From: Oscheius onirici | Lineage: Eukaryota; Nematoda; Chromadorea; Rhabditida; Rhabditidae | NCBI GenBank assembly: GCA_932521025.1 | Contig: OW051470.1 | Span: forward strand, 1,240,001-1,304,000 | Length of the DNA: 64,000 nucleotides | Direction of reading: 5' to 3' | Position numbers and translations under genes: made by a program | Part shown: one piece after another, positions 1 to 10,231 of the stretch | Layout of the letters: every line of letters begins with the position of its first letter | Numbering within the stretch: position 1 is the first letter of the stretch | The notes under the pieces: model-generated | The model's database searches: none | What the model was told of the DNA's origin: nothing | What the model saw: only the letters and a program-made list of their open reading frames with translations

Positions 1-38
1 TTATCTCTTTTTCGAAAAAGACGTTTTAGAAGCACAAG

Positions 39-1379
39 ATGATGGATTTTTTCTTCACTGCCAGCTGCATAGTCTTGGCCATTGTGGCCATGCTGAAGGA
101 GCTGTGGCATCGATTCGGCAGCGCCATCTTTTTCGATCGATTCGCATCGATCAGCCAGAATCAGCCGGTACCGAGGACGCCAGTAACTGCCAGACTGCCA
201 ATTCAGCCTGTCGATAACTTGGACTGGAGCTACAGTGATGAAGGTAAGGAGCTTTTTTATCATTGAGACTAAGAAATGACCTCGGAACGGTAGTTTTGAT
301 CGTAAATGAGGCTCTCCTGGAGCTGTTCTAATCTCATTTACCGATGATTTGTATAGTCTCTTGAAAAGTCCGGATAATCATTTAATATGAGACCCTTGTT
401 GAAGTCTTCATACGTACCGAAAAGCTTGAGCTGGTGTAGTTTGTTCAGCAAAAAGATCGACCTTTACAATTTTCATTGTCTGGCCCAATGTCTGAAGTTT
501 AGCATGTAAACGTTTAATACAGGCTGTCCTTGGCTGAAATGAGCCTTTTTCTCACTAAAAACTCTTCAGTTTCAGAGAACCACCACCATCACAGCTACCA
601 TCACCATGGAAGTTATCTGGCTCCCGGCCTGCCGACAGCCCACTATCCAGAAAATCCCTGTCCCCGCTACAGGCTCAATTTTGACGAGGGCGAGGCCAAT
701 TCGACGACGAGCAACGATTCCGTCCCTGGACAGGAACACGAAGGAACGCCGCCGGGACCCTCCTCTGCCAGAAAATCGCCATTCCGAGCGGTTCATCCCA
801 GCGGCGGCAGCAGAAGAGCCGACGAGACGATGGGAGCATCGGGAGACTGGAATCCGGAGCTGGAAAATGAGTTTTCGGACAGTGACGATGAAGTTTTCTG
901 CAGAAGAGGGTAATTTTTTGTTATTATAAAGATAAAATCCATTATTTTCAGTACGATGACAGCGCCGCCTCGTCTGCCGGTCCGTTCGGCTTACCGTAAC
1001 CGCGGAGGAGCTCGAAAGCCGCCGCCGCGACTGAATCTGCATCTGCTGGACTCGCCGGAAAGTCAGCTGCCGTCACAGCAGCCGAGGAGAGAGAAAACGC
1101 CGTCGCCACATCGAGCAGTCGGACCGACGCCGACGCGCAGAAAGCCAAGAACTAGCTTCCAGCAGAGATTGGTAGGTCTTTTTTGGCAAGGAGAAGAAGG
1201 TTGTGGTAATCCGCGAAACGAGATTTTGTCCTCACAGAACGTGAAACAGGCCTGTTTTAAAAGCCTTTTCGATGCGATTTGGCCTCTCTCTCACCTAAAA
1301 ACATCTTTATAAGTCAATTTAATAACCTAAATAGTTCAGTTTTCAGATAAGCAACGAGGATTCGGCTGATGAGATGTAG
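39..1379 (+). CDS. Hypothetical membrane-anchored, His/Pro/Arg-rich protein (4 exons)
   Basis: Exons 39-243, 576-909, 952-1171 and 1347-1379 join in frame (donors GTAAGG, GTAATT, GTAGGT; acceptors TTTCAG or TTTTCAG) to give 263 aa. The start is the first of two adjacent ATGs. Residues 3-20 are hydrophobic and form a signal anchor or signal peptide. Next come a histidine run (HHHHSYHHH), an acidic stretch near DSDDE, and a basic proline/arginine-rich tail ending before ISNEDSADEM. No enzymatic motif is visible and I do not recognise the family. An AATAAA-like signal lies near 1687. Splice phases agree at all three junctions, so I am fairly sure this is a gene; its function is unknown. A transcript leader could lie upstream of the window. 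Confidence 0.6.
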
Positions 1380-1613
1380 ATGCGCGACGCCATGGACAGT
1401 TTGGTTCGTCTCTTTTTCCTCCAAATACGTGTCTACCTGCCTCCCTTTTTTCAATCTCGGGTTCCCCTAATTACCCCTCCATATTTCCCTTTACCCTCCT
1501 CCAAAAATAGTCCCCCAGATCCGGTTATATATCTCTCTCACATGTAAATTCTATTCGAACGTTATTATCCCTATGCCACCTTCCCCCCTCTCTCTAACAT
1601 TCAATCGACAGGT

Positions 1614-1686
1614 CTCTTTATATACCACCTTCATATGTGACCACCTCTTTATATACCACCTTCATATCTGACCACCTTCATATGTG
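1614..1686. repeat. 31-bp tandem repeat, about 2.5 units
   Basis: CTTTATATACCACCTTCATA and the following TNTGACCAC are repeated head to tail in the 3' flank of the first gene. The rest of 1687-2206 has short ORFs only and no feature I can support. Confidence 0.7.
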
Positions 1687-2206
1687 CAATAAATCGAGTG
1701 ATTATCGAAATGAAAAGTTTGGTACTTGAAATGTTTTCTGCTGTTACCTGAGCGAGTGTTTGTTCATTTCGTTTGACGGTAGAAATGTTCGAGACTTAAA
1801 AAATACAGCGAATAATTGAAATGGACCTGGAGTCGAATCGAGCAAAGTCGATTCGAATAAACTAGTCGTTTTCATATGCCTGGCGATCAGTAAAGAGAAA
1901 AAAATTTATCTTTGGCTGGCTATCTTTCCCAGCTATTTAGTACTGAAAACGATCGCCTCGCTTCGCCTCAACGGCGCATATATGGTCGCAGTGAGACGAA
2001 CCGAACCGTAGCCCAAATCGAACTTGATTCGGTTCGATTCAAGCATTTTTTCCTAAAAGTGTCCAGTACCAAAAAAAGGGATCCAGGAGAAGGAATTAAA
2101 CTATTATGAGTACATCATAGAGGTCAGCTTTCTGACGGTTCAATAGAACCAAAATGCCTCAATGTCCCTACGATTTATTCTTCTTTGTACTGAGTCTATA
2201 CAAGCT

Positions 2207-2625
2207 TCACGTCATCCAGTTGCTATGGATGCTCAAACTCGTAGTTGAACTTTTCTCCAAATCTTCTGAAATTCTTGGCCTTGGCACTGGTTTGACAACA
2301 AGGACCGGCTTTCTCTTCTCCCTCTCAGCTTTGATATTCTTCTCTTCCTCTTCCTTCTTTTCTCTCAGCGTCTTCTCTTTCTTCTCCTTATTGAGCGAGG
2401 TTATTATGACGACGATGCAGACGATAATAACGAGAAAGCAAAACATCGTCATAATTGTTGTAACCAGTATGCTGACCTGGGTATTGATATCCTTGGACAT
2501 TAGAATGACCGCAATGATCAAGGAGCAGACAGTCAACGAACAGCCGGTACAGGTGACTGCGTGGCATAGTAGCAGTAGATGGAGCCGGTGAGGAGACCGA
2601 TTATTGTTGTGAAGGCGAAGAGAAC
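2207..2625 (-). CDS. Putative multi-pass membrane protein with Lys/Glu-rich tail (partial model)
   Basis: An exon opens after a CTTCCAG acceptor at 2626 and reads a hydrophobic segment (VLFAFTTIIGLLTGSIYCYY). A second hydrophobic stretch (TMFCFLVIIVCIVVIITSL) is followed by a long charged run of lysine and glutamate ending at the stop 2207-2209. The two stretches are in different frames. They join in phase if about 70 nt beginning GTACCG (near 2547) and ending CCCAG (near 2479) are spliced out. Without splicing, the second frame alone stays open and adds another hydrophobic segment. The first exon was not found. The family is not recognised; a four-helix MARVEL/TMEM-type protein is a possibility, given the TMEM272-like gene at 51 kb. 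Confidence 0.4.
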
Positions 2626-2717
2626 CTGGAAGAGTGACAGTGACATTGACAGTGACAGTCCAGACAAGAGGACAAGCTCCTCCATTAGTATTCATTAACG
2701 GAAAACGCCCAATGATT

Positions 2718-2928
2718 GGCATGGGCACCGGGCCCGTGCCAGCAGTGCGCACTTTTGGGGGAACCATGAAAACTTGGCACCCAATTTGAATATATGCTCA
2801 AAATGCCACGCCGAGCTTATGTTCAAAATGGGTGCCAAGTTTTTTTTGCTAAAGTAGTCTTCCTCCGAAAATGCGCCTTGCAATAGCACGGTCTCGGGCA
2901 ACAGTGATACGGGCCCGGTGCCCATGCC
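2718..2928. mobile_element. Foldback MITE, terminal repeat GGCATGGGCACCGGGCCCGT
   Basis: The 20-bp left end is the exact reverse complement of the right end at 2909-2928. An inner inverted pair (CTTGGCACCCA / TGGGTGCCAAG) lies inside. It has no coding capacity. The GC-rich GGCATGG end resembles the elements at 14.2 and 46.9 kb. Confidence 0.7.
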
Positions 2929-3204
2929 TAACCCAATCTATCATTCCCCATCAAAAAGTGATAGTCCCGATTATGGTACCTTTTTTTTTCTCATTAGTAT
3001 TCGTCATCTTTAAGGACGCACTCGTATCGTGACTCGGCGTATTACCCTGCCCGAAATCTCTCCCATCATGGGTAAGAAGGCCATGCCAACTCCTGTTCCG
3101 GTAGATAAAGTTTGAAAGACAATCATTCAGTTACTGGAATTAATCGAGGAAAAGAGGGACAGCTAGTAATCTTTAGGATGTGGTCTAAATTTCGGTATCA
3201 CTTG

Positions 3205-3324
3205 TACTTGGGCGCCGAGTCAAAAAATCGAGTCACGAGCCGATTCGAGTCGAGTTCATGAGCCTTGACTCTAGTCGAGTCAAGTTAGCTAGTGGCTAAA
3301 ATCGAGCTGGATTCGCCCAAGTAT
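3205..3324. mobile_element. TACTTGGGC foldback element, short form
   Basis: It starts TACTTGGGC and ends GCCCAAGTA. The interior is a degenerate array of GAGTCGAGT-type words. It is one of at least seven copies of this family in the window. Confidence 0.65.
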
Positions 3325-3471
3325 AGTATCGATCATACTAGAGCCTAAAACTATCCGGCAAAAAAACCAGACAAGACGTTTAGCTTCCCCGAAAAAATCC
3401 CCCTCTCATTAGTATTCTCTGCCTTCATAGAAACTTCCTAATCTTCTCATTCATCATCCACTTCTGGCAGT

Positions 3472-3730
3472 ATGAAGTTGTCTCTGCTTTTTGTCTTCTG
3501 TGTAAGTTCCTCTAGGATCATTCTACAATAGTTCTAGGTTCTTCTGGTAGCCCAGACCATGGCTGATCCGTTTCCCAGACCGTCGCGTTCTCCGGGAAAA
3601 ACCTCTGTTTTTTTACCAGAGAGCTGTCGGACCAGATAGTCAGGGTCAGGGCAAGCCTTCCCGTCTTCCGCCCCAGCCAACCAGGATGCCGACTATTGAA
3701 GAGGTGGAGGATGAGAAGAAGTTTCAGTAA
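3472..3730 (+). CDS. Small secreted-peptide paralogue A (possible 1-nt frameshift)
   Basis: Exon 1 (3472-3501) reads MKLSLLFVFC. A 36-nt intron (GTAAGT...TTCTAG) follows, and exon 2 continues VLLVAQTMADPFPRP and stops at 3637. Both the exon layout and the signal peptide match paralogues at 5196 and 11319. Just before the stop is a run of seven T. Removing one T would open a longer frame, rich in proline, glutamine and charged residues, to the TAA at 3728-3730. So this is either a 43-aa peptide or a 70-80-aa peptide carrying a one-base indel or a sequencing error. A TCATTAGTATTC word upstream recurs, with small changes, before the other two members. The function is unknown; the signal peptide implies secretion. 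Confidence 0.5.
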
Positions 3731-3745
3731 ATTTTGATGACTGGA

Positions 3746-3914
3746 AGAGAGGGACAGAGGGACAAATTGACAGAGGGGCAGAGGGACAGAGGAACAGAGG
3801 GACAGAGGAACAGAGGGACAAAGTGACAGAGGGACAGAGGGACAGAGGGACAGATGGACAGAGGGACAGATTGACAGAGAGACAGAGGAACAGAGGGACA
3901 GAGGGACAGTCAAA
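3746..3914. repeat. GGGACAGAG-type minisatellite
   Basis: About 20 imperfect copies of a 7-9-nt word (GAGGGACA/GAGGAACA). The same word recurs in short runs at about 6.0, 25.75, 34.6, 38.74, 42.6, 56.5 and 57.3-57.4 kb. The flank 3915-4480 has ORFs only up to 69 codons, with no splice support. Confidence 0.9.
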
Positions 3915-4480
3915 AAAATATAAAAAAAACTCACAAGTAGTATAAACGTCAATATTTGAAGGACTCCTCGGGAGACTGCCATATGTTTGACCTCTCCCTT
4001 TCTTTCCGATTCACTTTCATCGAAAGCACTGATCAAGTTCGGAGCATTGGAGATGCTTAAAGAATGCGCATCAAGGCAACGACGAGTAGAGTTATTTTCG
4101 CTCCTAGGACTCTGTCACAGCAACAGCGACAACAGCCCCGCTTTAGAAGATTCTCAGCTTCTAGACGAGCAGCTAGAGCTGGAGGCGAATTCATAGTGAA
4201 GCTCGGGTAGAATGTTTTTGTTTCACTTTTATATTGATTTTTTTATAATAGTTTCCTCAATTTTGAGACAATTAACGTTAAGAAAACTTTTTTCAAATGT
4301 CTAGAGTAAATTGACTTACTGTTTCTGTCTCTGTAAACAGGCCATTCCATTAAAGGGCTATTATTCAGTCTAATATATTTTTCGATCAGAACTACTGAGG
4401 GTTTTTAGTCGGGAGAGAACTCCACCAATACTACCGTAAAACCACTTGTTAGCTTTTAATTTATCTTTATCAGAACGTGG

Positions 4481-4780
4481 TGTAGCCGGTGAATCGAGAG
4501 TGATGGGATCACTCTCGGGTGGCAAAGCGTAAGCTAAATAACCTCAGTCTAGTTGACCTAACTTCACCCTCTGATATTAACGATAAGGAAAGTGTATAGA
4601 TTTATGTACAGATCACAGGAGAAGACGGAATGAGTATGAGAGAGGGAGAGATGTAGAACTAAAGATAAGATTTCATAAAGAGAAATTAATGGCACCTGCC
4701 TCGCCTTAGCCCGGAGGGCCAACTCGACTTGGGCGGAGACACACCTCTTTATATAGGGAGCCCTGCCGTCCATCACAACA
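4481..4780 (-). mobile_element. Solo LTR of a retrotransposon (300 bp)
   Basis: On the minus strand the unit begins TGTTGTGATGG and ends CCGGCTACA, the TG...CA form of an LTR. A TATA-like TATATAAAG lies 30-40 nt inside. Flanks are CGTGG on the left and CGTGA on the right, a 5-bp target duplication with one mismatch. There is no internal coding region or second LTR nearby, so this is probably a recombination remnant. Confidence 0.55.
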
Positions 4781-4854
4781 CGTGACGGACGGGAGGTAAC
4801 TCACTATTAGAAACTTACGTAAAATACGCAATTACGTACTCACGTTTTTTTGGG

Positions 4855-4958
4855 TCAAGACGGCATTTTCTGACTTTGTGATGTTCTGCAAAGTTGTAGC
4901 CCCTGACGTCCTCTACTTTGCAGAACACCAAAAAGCTGAAAAATGTCGTCTTGACCGT
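4855..4958. repeat. Short foldback repeat (TCAAGACG...CGTCTTGA)
   Basis: Arms of about 45 bp pair imperfectly; the core word is TGTTCTGCAAAGTTGTAG. Related pieces of the core lie near 44.88 kb and 52.09-52.16 kb. It has no coding capacity. Confidence 0.6.
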
Positions 4959-5098
4959 GAAAAAGGTATTTTATTTCCGAGTCCAAAAGATCAAGATAAT
5001 ATGTCTAACCAAGAAAAAAAGGCATCCTCATTGGTATTCTTCATCTTCAGCACCCCAATAAATGCTTTGTCTTTCCCAGTTTGATCACCACTTTCGAC

Positions 5099-5186
5099 TA
5101 TACTTGGGCGTCGAGTCAAAAATCTCGACTCGATTCCGATTCGAGTCCGACTCGTGGACCATGTCGAGTCGAGTCGCCCAAGTATA
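5099..5186. mobile_element. TACTTGGGC foldback element, 88 bp
   Basis: It is bounded by TATACTTGGGC and GCCCAAGTATA with a GAGTCGAGT-rich interior. It ends 10 bp before the start codon of the peptide gene at 5196, so it lies in that gene's promoter or leader. Confidence 0.75.
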
Positions 5187-5195
5187 CTCTCGACC

Positions 5196-5412
5196 ATGAA
5201 GCTGCTTCTACTTGCCCTCTTCTGTGTAAGTTCTTATCCCTATACCCAAGAAACAAAAATCACAGATTCTTCTCGTTACCCCCACGCTTGGATTTAAGCG
5301 AATTGGTACGGCCCGTACTCGTCTTGTCACTCGTCGTGCTAGACTGCCCAGGGAGGATCACCTGAAGGTTCAAGGCCCTGAAATCGTTCGTGTGCCAACT
5401 CGCTCGACGTGA
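5196..5412 (+). CDS. Small secreted-peptide paralogue B
   Basis: Exon 1 (5196-5225) encodes MKLLLLALFC. A 40-nt intron (GTAAGT...TCACAG) leads to exon 2 (5266-5412), starting ILLVTPTLGFKRIG, for 58 aa in all. The signal peptide spans the intron and should be cut near TPTLG. The mature part is short and basic, with KR, RR and R-x-R sites that could be processed, and has no cysteine beyond residue 10. This is the only member of the three with no visible lesion. It shares an upstream block (a TCATTGGTATTC-like word, then CCCAATAAAT and CCCAGT) with paralogue C. A neuropeptide-like or antimicrobial role is possible but unproven. Confidence 0.6.
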
Positions 5413-5544
5413 ATGTGCTGAATGAAAAAATCCAAAAAAATCCACGAAAAAAGGCAACGGAACTGAGGCTACTTCTGCAGCAAAAGTCAAAGATTCGTGT
5501 AGTGTTTCGTATTGTGTGAGATCTCGGTTGACAGAGTTGCTCCA

Positions 5545-6290
5545 TGGCGAAGGAAAAGTAACAAGTTTAGACAAGTCAATTTGCAAGTGCGTGGACTTTG
5601 ATTATTTTTGACTGGGGATAGTTTCCAGGCAGTAGAGAATCAAGTGCGGGTTAGGAATATGGGAAAGCGTTCAAGGGGGTTTCTACTATAACTTTAGCTC
5701 CAACGGGGTGATATCACAACTGGAGAACAGGGATAGGGGAGAACAGGAGCACGTGGAAATAGGAACAGGGAGATCGGATAAGGATATGCAGAGAAGGATA
5801 TGCACACGGAAATTACATGAAGTTAGAGAAAAAATTGGAAGGCAGGACAGAAGAAAGGAGACATGGCGACAGGTACATCGTAAATGGTAGAGGAGGAAAA
5901 AACAGATGACAACGGACGGGGATACGAGAAAACCGGGAAGGGCAGAGCACTTTGCAGAATGCAAGGGTGGACAGAGAGAAAGTGTCGAGAAATTAGAAGC
6001 ATAGGACCAGAGGGACAGAGAGACAGAAGGACAGAAAGGGACAGTGGGACAGAAGGACAGAGAGGGACAGAGGGACAGAGGGATAGGGAGGGACAGAGTT
6101 CTGTCTCTGTACTTTCAGACCTTGCAGATTGTCTTTTTGCTTCGTGTACAGTATTTAAGCTACTCTCTTCTATTAATTTATCTGGAGAAGGAACAGCAAA
6201 CTGTTAACTGTTTTGTCTTTTTGAAAAGGACAAAACTAAGTCTCTTAGCTCCGGAGGGGCGTAGCACAACTTGTTGAAGAAAAGATGCAC
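5545..6290. repeat. Dispersed repeat, copy 1 (with GGGACAGA minisatellite)
   Basis: Blocks of 20-60 bp match 58955-59435 in the same order and orientation: AACAAGTTTAGACAAGTCA, AACAGGGATAGGGGAGAACA, and a GTACATCGTAAATGGTAGA-type end piece. A GGGACAGAG run fills 6008-6098. The right boundary word (GGGGCGTAGCACAACTTGTT) is also shared. No long ORF explains it; it may be a decayed retroelement. Confidence 0.6.
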
Positions 6291-6621
6291 ATATTTTCAG
6301 ACCTTCAACTCCCTAGTAAGTGCTTGCATGAAAGCGTACCATGTTTCATGTTTTACTTTTGTTTCACAAGTTCGACCCAAGTAGGACTGTTTTAGAGAGA
6401 TAGAGAAACCATTCCACTGCCTTTTTACTCCGAACTATTGATGGGCAAGAGAAATCCCATTGAACCGGCTTTCGGGCAGTTCAGACCAGGCTTGTTGATT
6501 CTGGGTTGTTGCGCTGCGCTGCGGTCTGGGCTGGGCTGCGCTGCGGCCAGGTTGGACTTTGCGGCGGGCTAAAAAAATTCATTTCGCATTTTTTTCTGAT
6601 TTTTTTTGTTTCCAAATACGT

Positions 6622-6806
6622 CCCCCGATTAGATTTAGTTTTGCCATCAGAAAAATTGGAAGAAAATCGAAAACTGACGATAAAAATAGAAGAAAATGCG
6701 GATTTTTGACGAAATTCGGTAAAAATAGCAGTTTTCTTCTATTTTCATTGTCAGTTTTCGATTTTCTTCCAATTTTTCTGATGGCAAAACTAAATCTAAT
6801 CGGGGG
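6622..6806. mobile_element. Foldback element with 55-60-bp arms
   Basis: CCCCCGATTAGATTTAGTTT at the left is mirrored at the right (ending CGGGGG), and the arms continue as an AT-rich inverted repeat. The left flank (GCGGGCTAAAAAAATTCATT) matches the element at 46.9 kb, so this is probably a truncated copy of that family. Confidence 0.7.
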
Positions 6807-6939
6807 AAATGAACCTTGAGACTGAGTGACAGTTACAGTGTGACAATTATACTTGGGCAGCTCGAGCCGGCTCGGTTCGAAGGGGGTCCACGAGCCAACT
6901 CGGCTCGAGCCGGCTCGCTCGACAAAGGTCCACGAGCCG

Positions 6940-7150
6940 ATGCAAGGTGTCGGACTATCTGATCTGTTGCTGGGCACAAAATATTTCGTCGACATGAGGT
7001 ACAGGCTCCACATGTTGAATAGCCTGTGGCAGTGCCCTGCGATAAGCCTGAAGTGGTTTTATTTTGGACCATAGAGAACCACTCCACCCCAAGTTCGCGG
7101 CTCAGCCGTAACAGTTCGATATTGATACGTTGAATCTCCTGGTCTTTTTC
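6940..7150 (-). pseudogene. Orphan exon fragments of the Cys/GIY-YIG-like family
   Basis: The sequence is nearly identical to 22930-23146, exons 3 and 4 of the intact gene at 22.06-24.18 kb, including the 40-nt intron between them. Exon 4 is truncated at its 3' end beside GAGCCGGCTCG-type repeat. No other exons of that gene follow, so this is a duplicated fragment. Confidence 0.75.
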
Positions 7151-7167
7151 CTAACAATAAGCGTATG

Positions 7168-7304
7168 GTCTGTTCAAAAAGAAGAGGAATTACCATAAGA
7201 TTTCAGCTCTTCCCTTCGAGACCCACTAAGCACACAAACATTGAATACTCAGCCAAGAAATACCAAAGTTCGCTGCGTATCTTTCAAATTTCTTGGCTGA
7301 GTAT
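7168..7304. mobile_element. TATGGTCTGTTC / TTGGCTGAGTAT MITE, left half
   Basis: It starts GTATGGTCTGTTCAAAAAG, the end seen in complete form at 48341-48496. After the internal word TTGGCTGAGTAT it is broken by the TACTTGGGC element at 7305. The same nested arrangement occurs at 23159-23905. Confidence 0.6.
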
Positions 7305-7849
7305 TATACTTGGGCAGCTCGAGCCGGCTCGAGCCTGTTTTTGACCCTCGAGTCTGCTCTCTACATACAAAAATCAAATTTTTCTTAGCTTTCTGATCAG
7401 TGGTGTGCGGAAATTTCTTCTGCAAAAGTGGGTAACGATCGTTTTTAGCGTTGTTTTCTTCAGTTTTTCTTTTTTTTCTATTTTTCCTCGATGAACACTG
7501 AACACAATACACTTTCAAAAAATAAACAGAGTAAAAAAATGTTTTGGATAACTAACTTCGTAGTAACAAGTTTAGACAAGTCACTATTAAGAGACTTTGC
7601 TTCTGGATTCGCTAGTTCCCACACAAGGAATATATGGGGGGATAGTACGTAACTTTGGCACTGGAAGGGCGTTGCAAACCTGATGTTGAGTCAACACTGT
7701 TGACTAAAACTACCTTGAGAAGAAGTTATCAGGCACTTCGGGGAATTTGAAAAAAAACTTCATTCTGAAATTTTTGGCTTGGAGGATCGAGCCGGCTCGG
7801 CTCGACCATGCCTCTCGAGCCTAAAAATTTCGGCTCGTGCCCAAGTATA
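7305..7849. mobile_element. TACTTGGGC foldback element, long form (545 bp)
   Basis: It is bounded by TATACTTGGGC and CCCAAGTATA, with CGAGCCGGCTCG words next to both ends and about 450 bp of AT-rich sequence between. It contains GCAAAAGTGGGTAACGATCG, a word also found in other foldbacks here. Longer relatives lie at 20037-20632 (inverted) and 23301-23847. Confidence 0.7.
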
Positions 7850-8378
7850 GTCTTCATGCCATTTTCTTTACCAAACGTCTGATGTCACGAGAAAATCTGA
7901 GCTGATGAAATAGAATAAAGTAAAAAAATAACGACCGGAACAGTTAGAGTCTATTTTGAATCATCATCTCAGATTTTCTCTTCAGCCGATCTCTTTCTTT
8001 CCATGAACTGGAGGAACAGGAGTAGAATTCAGAAGAAATTTGCCCCTAGGCAAGTCACGTTACTGTCCGTCTACCTCCGCAATCTTTTCTCTTTTAATTT
8101 TAAATTTTAAAGCTCCACTCCACCATGACTCTGCTATCCAAACAGTTTTAGCAGAGTCTTATGACTAGGACCAAAAATATTCTCCCCACAGTTTTAAGCT
8201 TATCCCGTTACTGTCCGTCCACCTCCGCAATCTTTTAAGCTCTTTTAATGCCTTAAAGTTTCGCGAGAGTATTGCTTTATCGATGAAAGTTTCGCGAGAG
8301 TGTCACTTCTCTAAACTAACATTCTTTCTTCCATTTTCTAATTTTTGCCATTTAATAAACTTTTTGAGGAATCCAAGG

Positions 8379-10231
8379 ATGTCTCGCAACAGTTCAACGC
8401 CTCCCGAAATTCCTAAGAAGGATATTAAGCAGGAAAAACCGGATACAGATCAGTGCGGAAGGTATTCAGTGAACAACAACAGTATACCTTCAAGTTCAGC
8501 GGCCAAATTGAAAACGAAGAGACCAAAGATGTCAAAAACCTTGCTGAATTGAAAATTAAGGAACCCCAGGAAACTTTGGAACAAGCTCAAAAGGTATGTG
8601 TATTGGTAGACAGTCCGGATGGGTTCGTTCAAGGCATTTTTTACAATGTCTTAATAGTCGAGATTGTCACACCTGGTGAGACCTTGACATTGAGGTCGTT
8701 GGTTCGTTGTTTGCATGGTTTCTCTTTTCTAATCAGATCCATTTTCAAACTATTAATTGGTGTTTTATTAGTTTCTCTACCACCAACCCCACATTCCTAT
8801 TTGTACTATTCGTTGTTTCCTTAAAGTAGTTTTACTCAAAATATTTTTACGCATTCAGACTTCCGAAATGGATGAAGTTTCGACAAAGGAAGAAGGTGGT
8901 ATTGAAGCAGTCAAGCAAAAAATAAAACAGGAAATTGTTCCTGACCATGAGGCGGTGAGAAGGGACACATTTTACAGAATTTTAATATTACAAGTTTTTC
9001 AATTCCTTACAATTAGAGGGCCAAAAAAGAAACAGTTGGCTTTCACGTAACAATTCCATCTTCAGGAAATCGCTGCTCTGAGAGAGCAGCTTCGCCGAGA
9101 GCATCTTCAGGAAAGCACTGCTCTAGGAGAGCAGCTTCGCCAAGTGCAGCAGAATGAGGAAGAACGGCGGCGCCTACTTCAACGAGTTTGTTTTCTGGGG
9201 CTGTCTCGCAGCGAAAATGTTCGATTCGAAAAAGGTCACTTTGCAAAAATCTTGGCTGAGTATCCAACGTTTGCGTGTTGTAGCCAAATTGGTATAACGT
9301 GTAAACATTGGATACTCAGCCAAGATTTTTGCAAAGTGACCATTTTCAAATCGAACATTTTCGCTGCGAGACAGCCCCTGTTTTCTTTCGGAACTGATCG
9401 TGAAACTTGTTTAAAGAACTACGCGGTAGATGTTTACCAAGCAGCATTTATTAGACTTCAAAGAGTAAGGCTATAGTTTTTTCCAACAATTAAACTTTTG
9501 CCAGTTTTTTTTTTCAGTCAGTTTTGAGCGTACCACCGCCCACATATGCTGCTATTGATAGAATTGTGGCTGACGCTGGACAGTTGACATTGGTAAGTAT
9601 TTTCAATGCTGACAAAAATGTGTTTTTAGCTCCTAAATCGTTTGCTTCGCCTCCATCCAGTAGAGATACCTGCGTTTCCTGGAATTACCTGCTTTGCAAA
9701 CTTGCCTGGAGATGGACCAGTTTGTAGAAAGCACCATCAGTGAGAATATACAATTTGCAGCAATGTGCAGCTCAAAACTGTCCTTATAAATGGAGTGATA
9801 CCAGATGTGACTGTCACTTGACAAACATAGTCTATTTGGTCCAATGCAAGCTTTGTGAGAAGGATTATCGTAACACGAGACTTGGTCGTCAAAAAGAACG
9901 GACAGCTACTGAAAAAAAACATCCATTTCCGTATGAATATTGCGGGAGAGACAATGGAATTTACATTGGGTACTGTTCCGATCGCTGGCAGGCGAGGTAC
10001 GTGTGATTTTAGTAAGACTTGACAAACATGCTCAGAGACCGTTTTAAGGAAATGCTAACTTCCACAAACCAAGCTCTTCACAAGCACTGGGCAGAAGTTC
10101 ATCGTCCTCCACCCCTCGAAGTACGGACAACTGATTTGAGCTATCGGTTCATTGCTCTGTACAAAGGAATATTTCTTCTGCATGTTCGGGATAGGATGAA
10201 GATTCTGTTCAGACCTTCTATTGGTGGCTGA
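8379..10231 (+). CDS. Unrecognised Cys-rich, GIY-YIG-like protein, copy 1 (9 exons, 350 aa)
   Basis: Exons 8379-8461, 8500-8593, 8859-8954, 9066-9185, 9375-9464, 9518-9592, 9630-9659, 9728-9996 and 10036-10231 join in phase. The N-terminus is charged; residues 92-131 (exon 4) are coiled-coil-like (EIAALREQLRREHLQE). The C-terminal core has C209-x4-C214, PYKW, R222-CDC, NIVYLVQC236-x2-C239, then NGIYIGYCSDR (272-282), and later HKHW and SYRFIALYKG. VYLVQC followed by YIGYCSDR resembles the two halves of a GIY-YIG nuclease, as in Slx1 or Penelope-type elements, with a 35-aa insert between them. That is inference only. The paralogues at 17.2 and 22.1 kb keep the same signature. The exon 7/8 boundary is the least certain (GTAGAG...TTGTAG, 68 nt). 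Confidence 0.7.
9197..9378. mobile_element. hAT-like hairpin MITE (182 bp) inside an intron
   Basis: The ends GGGGCTGTCTCGCAGCG and CGCTGCGAGACAGCCCC are perfect inverted repeats, and the arms extend about 85 bp. It is flanked on both sides by TGTTTTCT, an 8-bp target duplication as made by hAT transposases. The inner word TTGGCTGAGTATCCAA occurs in another MITE family here. It makes up nearly the whole intron between exons 4 and 5, and the predicted acceptor (GAGACAG) lies in its right terminal repeat. Confidence 0.85.

Noticed and set aside
2150-2591. 145-codon plus-strand ORF
   Set aside because: It is antisense to the more protein-like membrane/Lys-Glu reading frame, with poor composition.
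3987-4196. 69-codon plus-strand ORF near the GGGACAG minisatellite
   Set aside because: No splice partner, signal or homologue in the window; the composition is not distinctive.
9740-10006. A stand-alone small Cys-rich gene starting at GTG 9740
   Set aside because: The upstream exons splice in phase and the same arrangement is kept in the second copy, so this is exon 8 of a longer gene.
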